The position numbers and the translations under genes are program-made. 64,000 nucleotides of DNA from Tipula vernalis (Eukaryota; Arthropoda; Insecta; Diptera; Tipulidae): positions 48,050,333 to 48,114,332 of the forward strand of contig OY282560.1 in assembly GCA_958295665.1 (NCBI GenBank), in the 5' to 3' direction. Numbering within the stretch: position 1 is the first letter of the stretch; each line of letters begins with the position of its first letter. This document shows positions 21,471-33,521 of the stretch, piece after piece. The notes under the pieces were generated by a model, which was given only the letters and a program-made list of their open reading frames with translations, had not been told where the DNA came from and did not search any database.

Positions 21471-22890
21471 GTGGCGAACTTGGCCGATGTGATAGATATA
21501 TCTACAAGCGATGTGAGAAGTAACGGTAAATCTGTATATGGAGATGACACGCCCACTAACCCGTTTAAAAAGAGTGTCATGGTACAGAGATCTCCGAAGA
21601 AGGTAGCGACGACTAGTGCATTGGAAAGGTGTTTCTCATCCCTCTCTCTGCGAAGCAGCAAGACGGAAACAAAGGAAACAACGCTAACCAGACTTGGACG
21701 AAAAATTGAAGAGCTGGTTGAATTTGTGAAACTGAGAAATAACGTGCATGGCGAGATTAAGAGGATGGTTACCACCACTAGCATGGAATATGAATCAGAT
21801 TTCTCTAAGATGAACGTCGAGGAAAAAAAGTGCCGAACTTTCCAAAGGAAAGCTTACTCCGTCAACGAATTACAAACAGAAAACTGAAGCCGGAAGAGGC
21901 TTCTAACAAAAGCCCACCAGTCGGAGAGTCCAGTAAAAGAAAGTTAGCCACTCCGCCCAAGGGTGATGAAGGCCGGCAAAATAAGAAAAGTAATATTAAG
22001 GTTGCTTCGCCAAGTACTTCACAAAAAGATGTGCAAGCTCCTCGAACGTCGGAGATACTTACAAACAAGGAGGACGGAAACAAACAGCAAAATAACATTG
22101 CATCACCTGTTTCGGATAATGCTAAAAGGACCGCCATGATTTCGAATCCATTGGAGAATGAACCAATGGACCCGCAAGAAGGATGGCAGATAGTGAAGCA
22201 GAAAAAAAGAACAAAAAGAGGAGCACGACCGCGAAAGAATGGGTTCGACCTGATGCGTTGTTGATAAAGAAGAATGAGGAAATTTCATTTGCAGATCTGC
22301 TGCGAAAAGTCAATGGGGATCCGACGCTAAATACGCTCGGTGAAAAGGTATCGAACATTCATCAAACTAATAGCGGAAACATACTTCTGGAGCTGCAGAT
22401 TACGGGAGACCAGCCCCAAACCTCAAGGTTCCGTGAGCACCTGGCAACAGCGATTGGTGAGGGTACATCAGTAAAATGTTTGACTCAGGAGAGGTAATTA
22501 AAGATATTGACGGGGATACCACTTCTGAAGAGGTAAGAGAAGTTCTAGAGGCGCAGTTTGACGACATGAAAAGTGTTTGCACTGTTAAGTCATTGACAAA
22601 GGCCTACAGAGGAATGCAGACAGCCTTTATTAGCATACCAAATACTATAGCTGGAAAAGTGCTAGAAGTATGTAAAGTCAGAATCAGTTGGATTTCATGT
22701 CGAATTAGAGAAAAAATACAGGTAATCAGATGCTTCAAGTGTTACGGGTATGGATATCGGTCCTGGAATCTGTAAGAGATGCTGTAAAGAAGGCCACTTC
22801 GCGAAGTCATGCCAGAAAGACTAAAAATGCCTGCTATGTAACGGAACGGCCAAAAACTGCAGTAAACACGTGACTGGTAGCTTTATATGT
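21471..22890 (+). pseudogene. R1-clade LINE ORF1 (Gag-like), four frames
   Basis: The N-terminal part (21471-21887) and a Lys/Ser-rich linker (21890-22264) are followed by the conserved block with ISFADLLRKVNGDPTLNTLG (22280-22340). The C-terminal part contains zinc-knuckle remains: CFKCYGYGYRSWNL at about 22732, where the His is Tyr and the last Cys is lost. A second knuckle (CKRCCKEGHFAKSC) follows one frame over at about 22770-22812. At least three frameshifts are needed to read through. Confidence 0.7.
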
Positions 22891-22932
22891 CCGACCTACC
22901 AGAAAGCGCTGCAAATATGTAGTACGAAGGCA

Positions 22933-23793
22933 ATGAAAGTCATCCAACTAAATCTAAACCACTGTGAGGTTGCTCAGGAAATGAAAGTGGATATGGCAAT
23001 TGTGTGTGAACAGTTTAGTAATGCGGATAGGAGGGATTGGGTTTCAGACATATTAAATCGAGCTGCTATCTGGGTTTGCGGTAGCCATTTACGGCAAGAA
23101 ATTGGAGGGACTTCTGTATCCGGGTTTGTCAGAGCCAAAGTGAACGGCATTCATATTTATAGCTGATACGCACCTCCTAGTACATCGATTAGAGAGTTTC
23201 AAACATTTCTCGACCGGTTAACGGATGACGCACAAAGCCATAGCCCATTGTTGATATCCGGTGTGGAAGCAGAGAAATCAACAGCATAGGTTCCGCGCTG
23301 CTAGAAGCGTTTGCATGTTTACCGGTCGTGTTAGTAAATACGGGAAATGCGCCTACCTTCTCTAGAGGTAACGCGAGCTTGATAATTGACCTGACGTTCA
23401 TGAGCAACTGTCTTGTCAATAGACTAATAGCAAGGAGAGTGAGCGACATATACATATACACATAGTGACCATCAAGCTATTGTATATGAGCTGACGGAGA
23501 GGAGACCTCGAAGGACTTTAGCTAGGTACCATAAGGAAGCAATGGGTTGGAAGTCGAAAGAGTTCGACGAGAACATATTTCATCTCATGATGGAGGATCT
23601 TACCTTGTCTGGAACCGCAAATGATAATACCGTTAATCTTATGAGACATATTACCAAAGCCTGTGATGCATCAATGCCCAGAAGAGTAGTGAATAACCGT
23701 AGAAAACCAGTCTTCTGGTGGAATGAAGAGATTTCGGAATTGTGTAAAAAATGTCTCAAGGCAAGGAGGGAATACCAGCGAGCCAGATTATAA
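22933..23793 (+). pseudogene. R1-clade LINE endonuclease and linker, broken
   Basis: The ATG at 22933 begins ORF2 (MKVIQLNLNHCEVAQEMK). The frame is open to 23166, where a TGA replaces the Cys of the SCYAPP block (reads IYS-stop-YAPPS). The rest of the endonuclease is recognisable at 23180-23460 with further breaks. The linker at 23542-23793 (GWKSKEFDENIFHLMMEDL, then RRVVNNRRKPVFWW) matches the region before RT in the neighbouring copy. Confidence 0.7.
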
Positions 23794-24097
23794 CAAAAAG
23801 CATTATAACAAAAAATGTTTCATCACATGAAACAGATTCGGTGAAAGTAGTGGTGACCCCATCAATCTCAGTGGTGACCCCATCGTTTCGGAGCCAATAA
23901 CTATGAGGAATTAACAGATCTGAAGCGGAACTTATCGAAAATCATAAATTACGCTAATAACGCCAGCAACTCACGAAAAGAAATCCTTAAGAGTTAACAG
24001 ACAATTTTGGTAATTATTGATAGTGAATATGGTTGGTAAGATGATTGATAAGAGCTTTCGCAGTAAATAAAAAATTTCATTTCGTACATTTTGAACT

Positions 24098-24103
24098 TTT
24101 ATT
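24098..24103 (-). terminator. Likely polyadenylation signal of the two-domain CAP gene
   Basis: The minus strand reads AATAAA here, about 126 bp beyond the stop codon at 24229-24231. Confidence 0.5.
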
Positions 24104-24228
24104 TTTTACAGTTGTTATACCATAATGGGCGTTCAATTTTTTTGCCGTTTTAATAAAAGCACATAGTATGATGCAAGTAGCAATGCCGATTACAAATAGC
24201 AATAAATTAAAGCATTTTTAAGTTATAT

Positions 24229-25386
24229 TTATAAATCGGTGACATTCACCTTTATCGGAGCAACTCGCAACGAATTGAAACGGAACACATTTTTGGTATA
24301 CTCTCCGCTAATATTACCCGGCGGATTATAAAAGCATACAACATAAACCTTACCACTTGACGCTTTTTTCACGCCAATACCAATTTCCTTTGAATCCTTC
24401 CATATCATTTGTGTGAAATGCAGGGCCGTTTGATCTGTATCTTGATCGTATCGGTACTGATCTTCCTGTGCCTTAAATGATTTACAAATTTCTAAAACCG
24501 ATGGATAATAACCGGCTCTATTGCCAGACGACAGACACACAAATAAATTTTCACCATATCCATTTTCACTGTGTACGAGTTCATCATGTTCGGCACAGTG
24601 TTCGGCCCATTTTTGGGCGATGTAATTCAGTGAGTCGGTATTACGCAGGAACGGAACACTATGATGCTTCCGATATATATTATGTTGATTGGTTAAAAGT
24701 TCACGGAAAATATTCATTTTCGTGTTCTTATTCAAACGGGTTACTTTCGGTGCGATGAATACACTTTGATCGCTATATACATAGATAGAATACACAAAAA
24801 ACATGTTAAGCAAAAATTGATCATAAAATATTTGCTATACTTACATTAATTTTGGTCTGGGCTTGTACTCTGTATTGATCGCCAAAACATTTGAACGAAA
24901 TCCACCCGTAACATTACCCTGTGGCGTATAATTGACGACACAATAAACTCGGCCCGATTCACCAATTGCAATACCAACTCCCAATTCGTTTGTATCATAC
25001 CAAATTAATTGAGTAAAATGGGGTGTTTCTTGAGAATACATGGCCCTTTTAAAATCGTACGCAAATATTTCGTCATAAAATTCTTTGCACACTTCGGCCG
25101 CAATCGCTCCAACTGTTGTATCATTAAACCAATTTGCGTACAAATTTTCACCAACATCATAGTCCGGATCTCCTCGATGTACAATATCTTCCATTTCTGC
25201 ACAAGTATTAGCCCAAAATTGGGCGTACCCATTTAATATGTCATTCAATTGAAGCGGACCACTACCATGATCGGCCCGATGCTTATTATGTTCCAATCGC
25301 ATTGCTGCGCGAAACTCATCAAGAAGTAACTTGTTGTTCCATGGGCCTGATGAATTGGTTGTCGGTGAACTTGTATCGCTTGACAT
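24229..25386 (-). CDS. GAPR-1-like protein with two CAP domains
   Basis: Two exons: 25386-24845 and 24772-24229, with a 72-bp intron (GTAAGT...TATATAG). The junction codon is AT|C, phase 2, and restores frame. The ATG at 25386 has A at -3 and lies about 60 bp downstream of a TATA box. The product is about 361 residues and begins MSSDTSSPTTNSS, with no signal peptide, as expected for an intracellular GAPR-1 relative. Domain 1 (about residues 20-175) has VGENLY, PHFTQLIW, NELGVG and NYTPQGN. Domain 2 (about 200-345) has YGENLF, LHFTQMIW, KEIGIG and FYNPPGN. Both domains keep the His of HFTQ. The gene faces the plus-strand CAP gene at 14248-15411. The CAP assignment is firm; the biochemical role is not known. 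Confidence 0.9.
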
Positions 25387-25442
25387 GTTACTTCTTGGGT
25401 TGATTTTTAGAAAATGAACGATTTTGATGATATTGTCCGGAG

Positions 25443-25450
25443 TTTTTATA
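25443..25450 (-). promoter_or_regulatory. TATA box of the two-domain CAP gene
   Basis: The minus strand reads TATAAAAA, about 60 bp before the ATG at 25386. A start about 30 bp downstream gives a 5' UTR of some 30 nt without an intron. A weaker TATATAA lies at 25545-25539. Confidence 0.5.
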
Positions 25451-26040
25451 CCAAAATGCAATGCAAATTGTGTGCGGTCACAAAATTGTTTTAATTGGAT
25501 GTTTGTGGTTATGCGTTTTTTGAGATCTCATTTTAATGTTATATACATTGAATGACATTTTTCGCGATAACATTTTGAATGTTTATTGAAAATCGGTTGG
25601 CAGATAAATTTGTGATTATGCAACCGCATACAAAAACAAAATCATGTGATTTAGGTCGAAAAACTCACCGGTGACATTTTTCGATCTCAAAATCCACTGA
25701 AAAATGCACCGATACTATTTGGCCGTATCGGTCCGCAAGGATCAAAGTTATTGAAATCCCGTCAAAAATTAACAACAATTTTGTTTGGCCAAAACTACTT
25801 TCTTGACGTTTTGAAAGTCCGCATGAATCCGAAAAGTAACAAAAAAAAAATGTCTGTCGGTCTGTCTGAATGTCTGAATGTCTAGTTTTGTGATTCATGG
25901 TACGAATATCTGGAGAACGGCTTCCCCAATTTGGAATTTTTTTCGTTTCGGAATCTGTTTCTATGGACAACGAAGAGAATTGAAAATTTGGAACCTGACG
26001 TCACTGTCATACGAATTGCTCTTAAACCACGTTAATCAAA
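25451..26040. other. Unassigned intergenic DNA, possibly a non-autonomous repeat
   Basis: A short simple run built on GTCTGTC/GAATGTCT lies at 25850-25885 next to a poly-A run. 25660-25850 has higher complexity and reads like part of a dispersed repeat, but no terminal repeats or coding domain were recognised. Confidence 0.35.
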
Positions 26041-26600
26041 TTTTATGTTTGTTTGAAGATTGAGTTTAAGGTTGAGTTCTCGGTTGTGTGAGGGTTGAGT
26101 TGGATTCCATTTGCGGGTTGAGTTCGGGTTGGATTGGAGTTCTTTTGGATTTGGGTTAAAGCTTAACGATCATCCCAGCTGAAGCTTTATTTGTGGGTTA
26201 AATTGAATTAAGATTGAATTAGAGTTAGCTTGAGTTCATGCACGCATGTAGTTTTTCAGACAATTTTGGTTTGGGAGTTGAGTTGGGCGTTGAGTTTGCC
26301 ATTAATTTAAGGTCCGGGTTGAATGTCGAATTTAGATTAAGGTGGATTGGGCTGGGGTTGAGTTGGGTTGAGTTGGGGTTGAGTTGGGATTTTAAGTTGA
26401 ACATTGAGTTTGAGATTAAGTTGAGGGTTGAGATGGGGGTCGAGTTAGTGGTTGAGTTAAGTTGGGTTCGTGGACGCTTGCAATTTTCGGACCTTGTTGA
26501 TGTAAGGATTGAGCTGAACGTTAAGTTTTGGGTTGTGTTTGGGATTGAATTGGGAGTTATTTGGGGAGAGTTGTGAATTGACTTGAGTTCATGTTCGTGT
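26040..26600 (-). repeat. AACTCAACC-type repeat family, inverted copy
   Basis: Runs of GGTTGAGTT, GGGTTGAGTT and relatives on the plus strand, i.e. AACTCAACC on the minus strand. It is not only low complexity: the block 'CATGTAGTTTTTC' near 26245 has a reverse-complement match near 55050 ('AAAACTACATGC') in the copy at 54830-55260, so the two share ancestry. The open frame through it is an artefact (Gly/Leu/Val/Glu repeats). Confidence 0.65.
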
Positions 26601-26950
26601 AACGTGGTACAATATTTTGGATGAAGGTACCCGTTTGCATAAAGTTACTTCAATGGTCATGGAAAGCGTCATATTTTCCTGTAGCTCAAATCGTAGAGGT
26701 TTCTTATTGGTCGTGGGGTTAATTGCTTTTCCATGAGTATCCATTGCTGGTATGATGACAAAGATATTAGGTATAAATTCTGATGATCTACATAACTACA
26801 CTGCGAACCGTCACAACTACTTTCCATTCCATAGCCCACCAAAACGAAACTATTAAATCATATTGTGGTTCTCAAAAGATATTTAGAAAAAAAAAATCTA
26901 AAAGGTCTCAAAAGGTCTCAAAATCACAAATCAATTGAATAACAAGTTCA
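26601..26950. other. Unassigned DNA upstream of the gypsy gag remains
   Basis: No motif was recognised. It could hold the N-terminal gag or leader of the gypsy provirus that starts to be readable at about 26952. Confidence 0.35.
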
Positions 26951-26951
26951 A

Positions 26952-28105
26952 GTGAATCATAATCAATTTCGTAAAAGTTTTTTTTCGATAGTGAAAATTT
27001 TATTTAAAGGAATTGAAGAACTTGCCTATTACAAGTCTCAACTATGGGCAAACAAACAAGTTGAAAATATGTCGGTACATAGCTACCATAATAAAACAAA
27101 GGAGATCGTCCAAAATATAAAGACGCTCGCTAAACAAAAGAGCAGTTATAACAATTCGTGGCAAGCCATTTCCACATTTATAGAAGAAGACGCTTTAGCT
27201 GCTATCATTTCTGGCTTGAGGAAGCCTTACTTCGGGTTCGCACAAGCAGCGAAACCCAAGCACTAGAGGAAGCATACGCATTCTTGTGCAAATTTAGCAC
27301 AAATGAGTCAATTTCAAATAACTCAAAAAAGCCTATCATGACTAATCAGTACACTCCAAAAACAAACCAAATGGCACCAAACCAGCCAAAATTTAACAAA
27401 TTTATACCGAAACCAAAGGATGTCAAAGAGTTCAATTATAGGAAACCCAATGGGGCCAATTCAAAACACGGAAACGCCGTTGTCCATCGACATCTCATCA
27501 AGATCAAGAAATACTCTCAATGGAAGAATCATTAATAATCACGAAACAACCCAGAGTGATGAAACATCAAATGAAATACTAAATTCCGAGAATTTAGAAG
27601 ACATCGAACACCTATATCCGGAAAATTTTCAATCCGACGCAAGTTCAGATACGGAGGACTAAACTTCTTACCGTATCTAATCTGTCGAAATCACGATAAA
27701 ACAAAAAGTTTCAAACTATTAATAGACACCGGTGCTAATAAAAATATTATTAGTCCTAATATAATCCCAGAACATCTATTAGAATCTCAAAATACGTCAA
27801 TTAAAATTTTTTTTGATGGAATTCTTGGGTCAGAAACAATGGCAGAAATGCAAGCGAAAATCGATTATAAGTCCAGCACTATATCATTGAATACCCATAA
27901 ATTTAAATTCTACCGATATTATCCGGCAGAAAATTTTTACCAGCATACGGTAACACTCGACACCTCACAAAATGGAGATTGGGTAACAATGCAACCTGGC
28001 CTTTATAGAGCCAATAATTTTAGAACAGTTGTTAACGTACTAACCAATAACCCAACCCCACCTACAAAACTGCCTAAACTTAAAATTGAAGTTAATAATT
28101 ATATA
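26952..28105 (+). pseudogene. Errantivirus-type gypsy gag and protease fragment
   Basis: Plus-strand pieces at 26952-27266, 27158-27535 and 27420-27662 carry a Gag of 17.6/297 type, with frame changes between them. It ends in an acidic tail (DIEHLYPENFQSDAS). Immediately after, 27665-28105 encodes an aspartic protease-like region with LLIDTGANKNII (DTG active site) at about 27718-27755. The reading stops at about 28105, where the LTR of a BEL/Pao element begins. Frameshifts make it non-functional. Further pieces that could belong to the same provirus lie at 33522-33797 and 37580-38700. Confidence 0.7.
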
Positions 28106-28124
28106 CTCGTATTATACTCGTTAA

Positions 28125-28450
28125 ATGACAGATGTACATGTATTCTAATCTTTTTTGTATAATATATTGCGAACAATACCCCATCTGTTCTTAAAGAGAG
28201 AACTATAATTCGATAATTTGCAATAATTTTCGATATGATGACAATGTATTTTGACGTGCATATCCATTTTTCATTCTCTCACAAAAATTCCATCAGACTA
28301 TAGAAGTACGAGTATCTCCGTTGTTATAACAAAGTAATCAAGGAGATTTGTATAAGTTAATAAAATTTATATATTGTGAAATCTACGTGTATGTACTGCA
28401 TTTTTATTTGTATCCGGAACTAGCGCAGTAAAAACTAAAACAACCTAACA
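28125..28450 (+). repeat. 5' LTR of the decayed BEL/Pao element
   Basis: The right boundary is well placed: the sequence ends ...CCTAACA and is followed, nine bases on, by a primer-binding site closely like that of the intact BEL/Pao element in this window. The left boundary is approximate, because there is no second LTR to compare with; it is set where the gypsy protease reading ends and a TG is found. Confidence 0.55.
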
Positions 28451-28459
28451 TTAGTTTTT

Positions 28460-28476
28460 TGGTCCTTCGGGCCGGA
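28460..28476 (+). promoter_or_regulatory. tRNA primer-binding site of the decayed BEL/Pao element
   Basis: TGGTCCTTCGGGCCGGA, starting with the TGG that pairs with a tRNA CCA end. It differs by one base from the site of the intact element at 53355-53339 (TGGTCCTTCGAGCCGGA on the minus strand). The tRNA was not identified. Confidence 0.75.
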
Positions 28477-28807
28477 TGCTAACCAATTGGCATCCAACCA
28501 ACCAGTTCATTAACATCCAGTTAATGTAATCCAGTATAGTGATAATCCTGAAGTGCATTACAAGCAAATCAAATCAAATCAGCGGTAAAACAACGGCAGT
28601 CGGTAAAGAGTACACGTGGACCATTGAGCAACAAATCAGAGGTAGCCATCTTGAGAAGCGGAAATTTAAGGTAATCTGTTTTTTCTTTTCCCATATTAAC
28701 ATATATCAATTAGACTATATTCGGCATTTAATTGACGTTCGGTATATCGTGATAGTGTGACAAAATAGAACAATTATTAGACAAGTTTTAGTTTGATTAT
28801 TATCAAT

Positions 28808-29780
28808 ATGGAAGCCCTAATAAAACCCAAGGCTACTATTAAAGGCCAATTTACAAAATTTAATAACTCCATTGAGTCGAGGGGGAATGACGCGACTCTG
28901 GAAGAGTTGGAAGTGAGACTATCCAAGACAAATCAATTGTACGAGCAATTCATTAATGTGAAAGATCGAATGTTTGAAGTGGACCATACGGTAGTATCCG
29001 AGATGGACGCGATAGATGAAGTGCATTTTCGAGTAGTGGCGCTAATATTCAAAAACTGATCAGGCAGAAAACATTAAACACAGGATCAGGTACAGACCAA
29101 AATGAAACTACTAATAATTCTTTTAATACCAATTTCCGGTCCGATTTCAAATTACCACGCCTGAACCTTCCAACCTGTGATGGCAATGCTAAATTATGGC
29201 AGTCGTTTTATGACATCTTCACCTCCACAGTACACGAAAACACCAATTTGTCTCCAGCACACAAGTTTAAATATTTGCTCGGTCAGTTACGAGGTGTGGC
29301 ATATACATACATCTATTTGTCATTTTCACGTCGATGATGTGAATTATTTTGAAGCTATGACCCATCTTGTCAAAAAATACAATAGGAAGAAGCCCATAAT
29401 TGAAAGATGCATTCGAGATTTCTTTGCTATCAGCAAATTCAACAAGGCATCATCCGAAAATATGACGAAGTTACATGATGTAGTCGATGAAACAGTGCGC
29501 GGATTAAAAGCACTAGGGCAGCAAGCTACCGAAAGCGATCCATGGATAATTCTGTTAGCCAGTGATAAATTGGATGAAGAAACACGGCGTCTGTGGAAAT
29601 ACGAAACGGCGGATGTCGATTACCCCACAATTCAAGAATTCCTTGATTTCCTAACGAAGCGTGTGGATGCATTAACTGAAACCGCTCCTATACAAGAAAG
29701 GCCGAAAGGAAATAACCAGCATACCAGACCAATTGGGACGAAATTGTCCAATTTGCAACACGAACCACAGATTGTTTGAT
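28808..29780 (+). pseudogene. BEL/Pao gag, frameshifted
   Basis: The ATG at 28808 opens MEALIKPKATIKGQFTKF, equivalent to the gag start of the intact element. The frame stops at 29059. Gag continues one frame over with FKLPRLNLPTCDGNAKLWQS (about 29145-29205), then shifts again at about 29335 into a stretch open to 29779. The latter carries GLKALGQQATESDPWIILL, close to the matching block of the intact gag. The CCHC zinc knuckles that should follow are unreadable. Confidence 0.75.
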
Positions 29781-30224
29781 TGCTCTAAATTCAGGGAAAT
29801 GACCGTTAGAGATAGATGAGAATTCATTGACAAGTCGAAAAGATGTTACAACTATTTGAGTCATGAGCACCTAATTACTAGTTGTAAAAGTACCAAACAC
29901 TGCTAGAAATGTCCTAAGCGTCATAACACGCTTCTGCATGATACACAAGCTCAAGTATCCCCAAATGGAAGCCGTACCTATTGCGTACCAGGCAAGAACG
30001 AGACCGAAGTAACTAACAACTATGTTACAATAAGCGTGAATCACTCCAACCCACCCCACGATACCTCCTCAAAAGCAGTACCCTCATTAATTCAGCCAAA
30101 AATTACTATCTTGCCCACAGCGATTATTGAGGTACAAGACGTATATGGGAGTTAGATAAGTTGTCGAGCCTTATTAGATACCGGTTCGACACATTCATTT
30201 ATTTCTGAAGAATTCTTTTCCAGA

Positions 30225-32438
30225 TTGAAGGTGCCGAGTTTAAAAACGAATACCAAGGTCAACACGCTCAATAGTTCCGTAGCCGGTTATTCAAAAAGGA
30301 CGTCGAATTTGTATATTAGATCACGAGTCGATCAAACCTATAGTTTCCAATTAGAGGCATTAATCATGCCAGCCATAACGTCCAGTTTACCGTCCATGCA
30401 ATCCAGCAATCTTCAGCTACATTTATTAGAAAGATATAACCCACTAGCCGACCCAATTTTCAATGTACCTATGAAGATTGACGTATTATTAGGGTGTGAG
30501 CCATTCCTCCAATCGCTTCATGATTCGAAGTTCGTGCAAGGTAACCATAACACGCCTATTGCAATACATTCCAGGTTCGGATGGATAATAGCTGGACAGC
30601 TGAATACCAGCTGTCAATCATTCACTACAAGTATGCATTCGGAGGCTGCCGTTGTAGCAGATTGTGAACCAATAAACGATCTGTCTCATATTGCAGCATC
30701 AATAGAAAGGTTTTGGAAGATTAAAGAGTTATCACCTGCACCAATGTTAAGTAAAGAGGAAAAGATGATGGTTGAACAATTTATGAAGACGTCCACCTTG
30801 AGCCACAATAGAATTACCATTTGCCTACCATTTAAATATAGCCCGCCTAAGCTTGGCGAAAGTTGTTCGCAAGCTACCCGAAGATTTTATGTATTAGAAA
30901 ATCGCCTGCAGAGAGATGCTGATTTAAAGAAAGCATACCATCAGTTCATGGCAGAATACTTAATCTTGGATCACATGGAACCCATACCTCCGAATGAAAT
31001 TGAGCGAAAAGATAACCAGATCTTTTACCTACCACATCATCCGGTTACAAAAGAGTCCAGCAGCACCACGAAGATTCGGGTAGTGTTTGATGCCTCGGCT
31101 AAATCCAGCAACAGTCGTTCATTGAACGATAATCTAATGACAGGCCCTACTATCCAAAATAATTTGCTAAACCTATTAATTCGCTTCCGCAAGCATAAGT
31201 ACACATTTTCTGCAGACATCGAAAAGATGTTTCGGCAAATTGCAATAGCCAACAACGACAAAAATTATCAGCGTATCCTATGGAGAGATGATCCCAATTC
31301 CAGCCTGAAACATTACCGGTTAAAAACCGTCACCTACGGAACGGCTTCCGCACCGTTTTTAGCAATTGCTGCACTTCACTATTTGGCAGAACTTTTCGGA
31401 GAGAAATATCCCAAGGCAAGTGAGATATTAAGATCTGACTTCTATATGGATGATTTAATGTCAGGAACTGACGACTTAGAGTCCGCACCGCTAATACAAC
31501 TCGAGATTATAAATTTATTGAAATTGGGAGGATTTAACATCCGAAAATGGTCTTCGAATCACCCTCAACTACTGGCAAATATTCCAATTGAAAATCGGGA
31601 AATAACAGCCTGGGAAATCACAGACAATCAGATGGAATCTGTATTAGGTATTAATTACAACCCAACTAAAAGATCATTTTTGTCGGAGATCGCTAAAATT
31701 TATGACCCATTAGGACTTTTGTCACCCGTTACAATCGGACTAAAAATATTATTTCAATCTCTTTGGCTACACGGAATCATATGGGATGACGAACTACCAT
31801 TACACAAATCAGAGCAATATTTGACAATAAAGGATCAATTATCTCAACTTACTGAATTAATATTTCCTAGATGGCTTGATGGATTTACAACAGATCAACC
31901 AATAGAATTGCACGGTTTCGGAGATGCATCCCTAAACGCTTACGCAGCAGTGATCTATTCCCGATCGATTATAAATGGCCAACCTAAGATCACCCTACTA
32001 GCCGCAAAAACTCGAGTTACGCCGATTAAGGCACTGAGTATACCCAAACTGGAACTAAGTGCTGCAACATTACTGGTACGATTATTGAACACTGTATTAC
32101 AATCGCTTAAACTCCAACAGCAACCTAGCATATATTTATATTCGGACTCGACGATAACCTTACAATGGTTATCCAAACCACCAAAACTATTAAAGGTGTA
32201 CGAAGCAAACCGTGTATCAGAGATAATGCAATCGACGAAGCTTTGCCAATGGTATTTTGCTGCAACCGAGAATAATCCTGCAGATCTTGCCACTAGAGGA
32301 GTAAATCCGGAAGAATTGATGCTCAACATAACCTGGATCAATGGACCAGAATTTCTACATTTAAACGAACTCCAGCTTATAAAACCACCCATAGTGTATG
32401 AGACTGTGGAAGCCCTCTCCAATTTAGTCACTGTATAG
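30225..32438 (+). pseudogene. BEL/Pao pol: protease end, RT and RNase H (737 codons open)
   Basis: The protease active site LLDTGSTHSFIS lies just upstream at about 30170-30205, behind an in-frame TAG at about 30151, so translation from gag would stop. The open part contains RT with FSADIEKMFRQI (first catalytic Asp, about residue 330) and FYMDDLMSG (YMDD catalytic pair, about residue 405). RNase H follows with HGFGDAS, LELSAATLL, YSDSTITLQWL and NPADLATRG, so its acidic residues look intact. A stop at 32436-32438 separates it from the integrase. The long open frame shows decay is moderate, yet gag, the protease lead-in and the integrase are broken. Confidence 0.85.
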
Positions 32439-32444
32439 TCGAAT

Positions 32445-33520
32445 TTGTCTATTATAAGCACATTAATTGCCAGGTATTCAAACTTTCGGAAAATGTTACA
32501 CATTTTAGCCTATATTTTGCGTTACAAACACAACTTGTCGTCTAAATCGTCAAACCGTATAGCTAGTAAAAATCTGACGTTAGATGAAATCTCAAATGCC
32601 GAATATATCGTTTTGTTCAATGAGAAGCTTATGGGAAAGAGATACAGTTACTTTTAAATAACAGAACCTTACCGAACAATTCAAGAATCTTATCGTATCA
32701 CCCATACATTGATGGCCGAATGGTTTTACGAGTCGGAGACCGATTGAGGGATTGCCGTGATGGAGCATGATGCTAGACACCCCATAGTCTTACCTGGCGA
32801 TCATTTAATCACCCACATGATAGTACGCGAAGCGCATTATAGAAATCTACACATTGGTGCAAGAATGATGAATACCATATTGAAACAGAAATGTGCTATT
32901 CCGAGATGTAAAAATCTACTTCAACGTACCATCCATATGTGCTTTGTGTGTCGACGCTACAAAACACAATTACAGAAGCAATTGATGGGTCAATTGCCTG
33001 CGTGCCGTATCAATCCATCGGTGCGACCATTTATCGAGGTTGGTATCGACTTAGCAGGACCGTTTATGTTACTAACATCCCGTTCGCGTGGTGCCAAATT
33101 GTATAAGGCATATCTTGTAATTTTTGTTTGCATGGCCACTAAGGCCACTTCCATCGAGGTCGCCACTGATATGAGTACCGACACTTTTCTAGCAGCGCTA
33201 AAAAGATTATGTGCTGTTAGAGAATTACCAAATCATACCCATTGCGACAATGGGTCTAATCTGGTGGGCGCTAAGAACCAACTCCAAGTGATCTACCAAC
33301 AATTCCTGAATGAGGTCCAAGAGAATAAAATCCAGGCTTGGTGTACGGATCGTCAAATAATTGGCATTTTATACCACCACTCACTCCTACATTTGGCGGC
33401 TAATGGGAAGCCACAGTAAAATCGTGCAAATATCACCTACGACGTGTCATGGGTGAGACTCATCTGACATATGAGGAATTTCTCACCCTGAGCAAGGAAA
33501 TCGAAGCGCTACTGAACTCA
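32445..33520 (+). pseudogene. BEL/Pao integrase, broken and truncated
   Basis: 32445-32657 holds the linker, then a frame change. 32757-33419 carries the zinc-binding HHCC domain (HYRNLHIG ... CFVCRRYK) and the catalytic core start with GIDLAGPF (first Asp) and HCDNGSNLVGA (second Asp). Just after the usual 'WHFIPP' region the frame is lost at about 33360-33420; the third catalytic Glu block is deleted or scrambled. A last recognisable block (YEEFLTLSKEIEALLNSRP) ends at about 33520. Confidence 0.8.
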
Positions 33521-33521
33521 A

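Larger units (their letters stand above)
21023..24010 (+). mobile_element. Second R1-clade LINE (Waldo-like), 3' truncated
   Basis: The copy starts right after the CA microsatellite with about 450 bp of 5' UTR. ORF1 follows in four overlapping frame-shifted pieces (21471-21887, 21830-22264, 22183-22497, 22476-22775), then the endonuclease (22933-23460) and the pre-RT linker (23542-23793). The RT itself is absent. The last part (23800-24010) is a scrambled tail that I cannot place. The element differs from its neighbour at 18246-20844 in sequence but has the same ORF layout and the same microsatellite neighbourhood. Confidence 0.8.
28808..33520 (+). mobile_element. BEL/Pao retrotransposon body, decayed, 3' end missing
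   Basis: The element reads gag (28808-29780, frameshifted), a ruined zinc-knuckle region (29780-30120), protease (about 30155-30230), RT and RNase H (30225-32438, one open frame), and integrase (32445-33520). It breaks off inside the integrase after the block with EIEALLNSRP, where gypsy sequence begins. There is no 3' LTR. Its protein order and motifs match those of the intact BEL/Pao element at 47026-53985, but the two are well diverged. Confidence 0.85.

Noticed and set aside
25461..25461. Earlier start for the two-domain CAP gene
   Set aside because: The codon there is TTG and it lies upstream of the TATA box at 25443-25450; the ATG at 25386 has a good context.
26238..26576. Open frame of 112 codons rich in Gly, Leu, Val and Glu
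   Set aside because: It is a translation of the GGTTGAGTT-type repeat.
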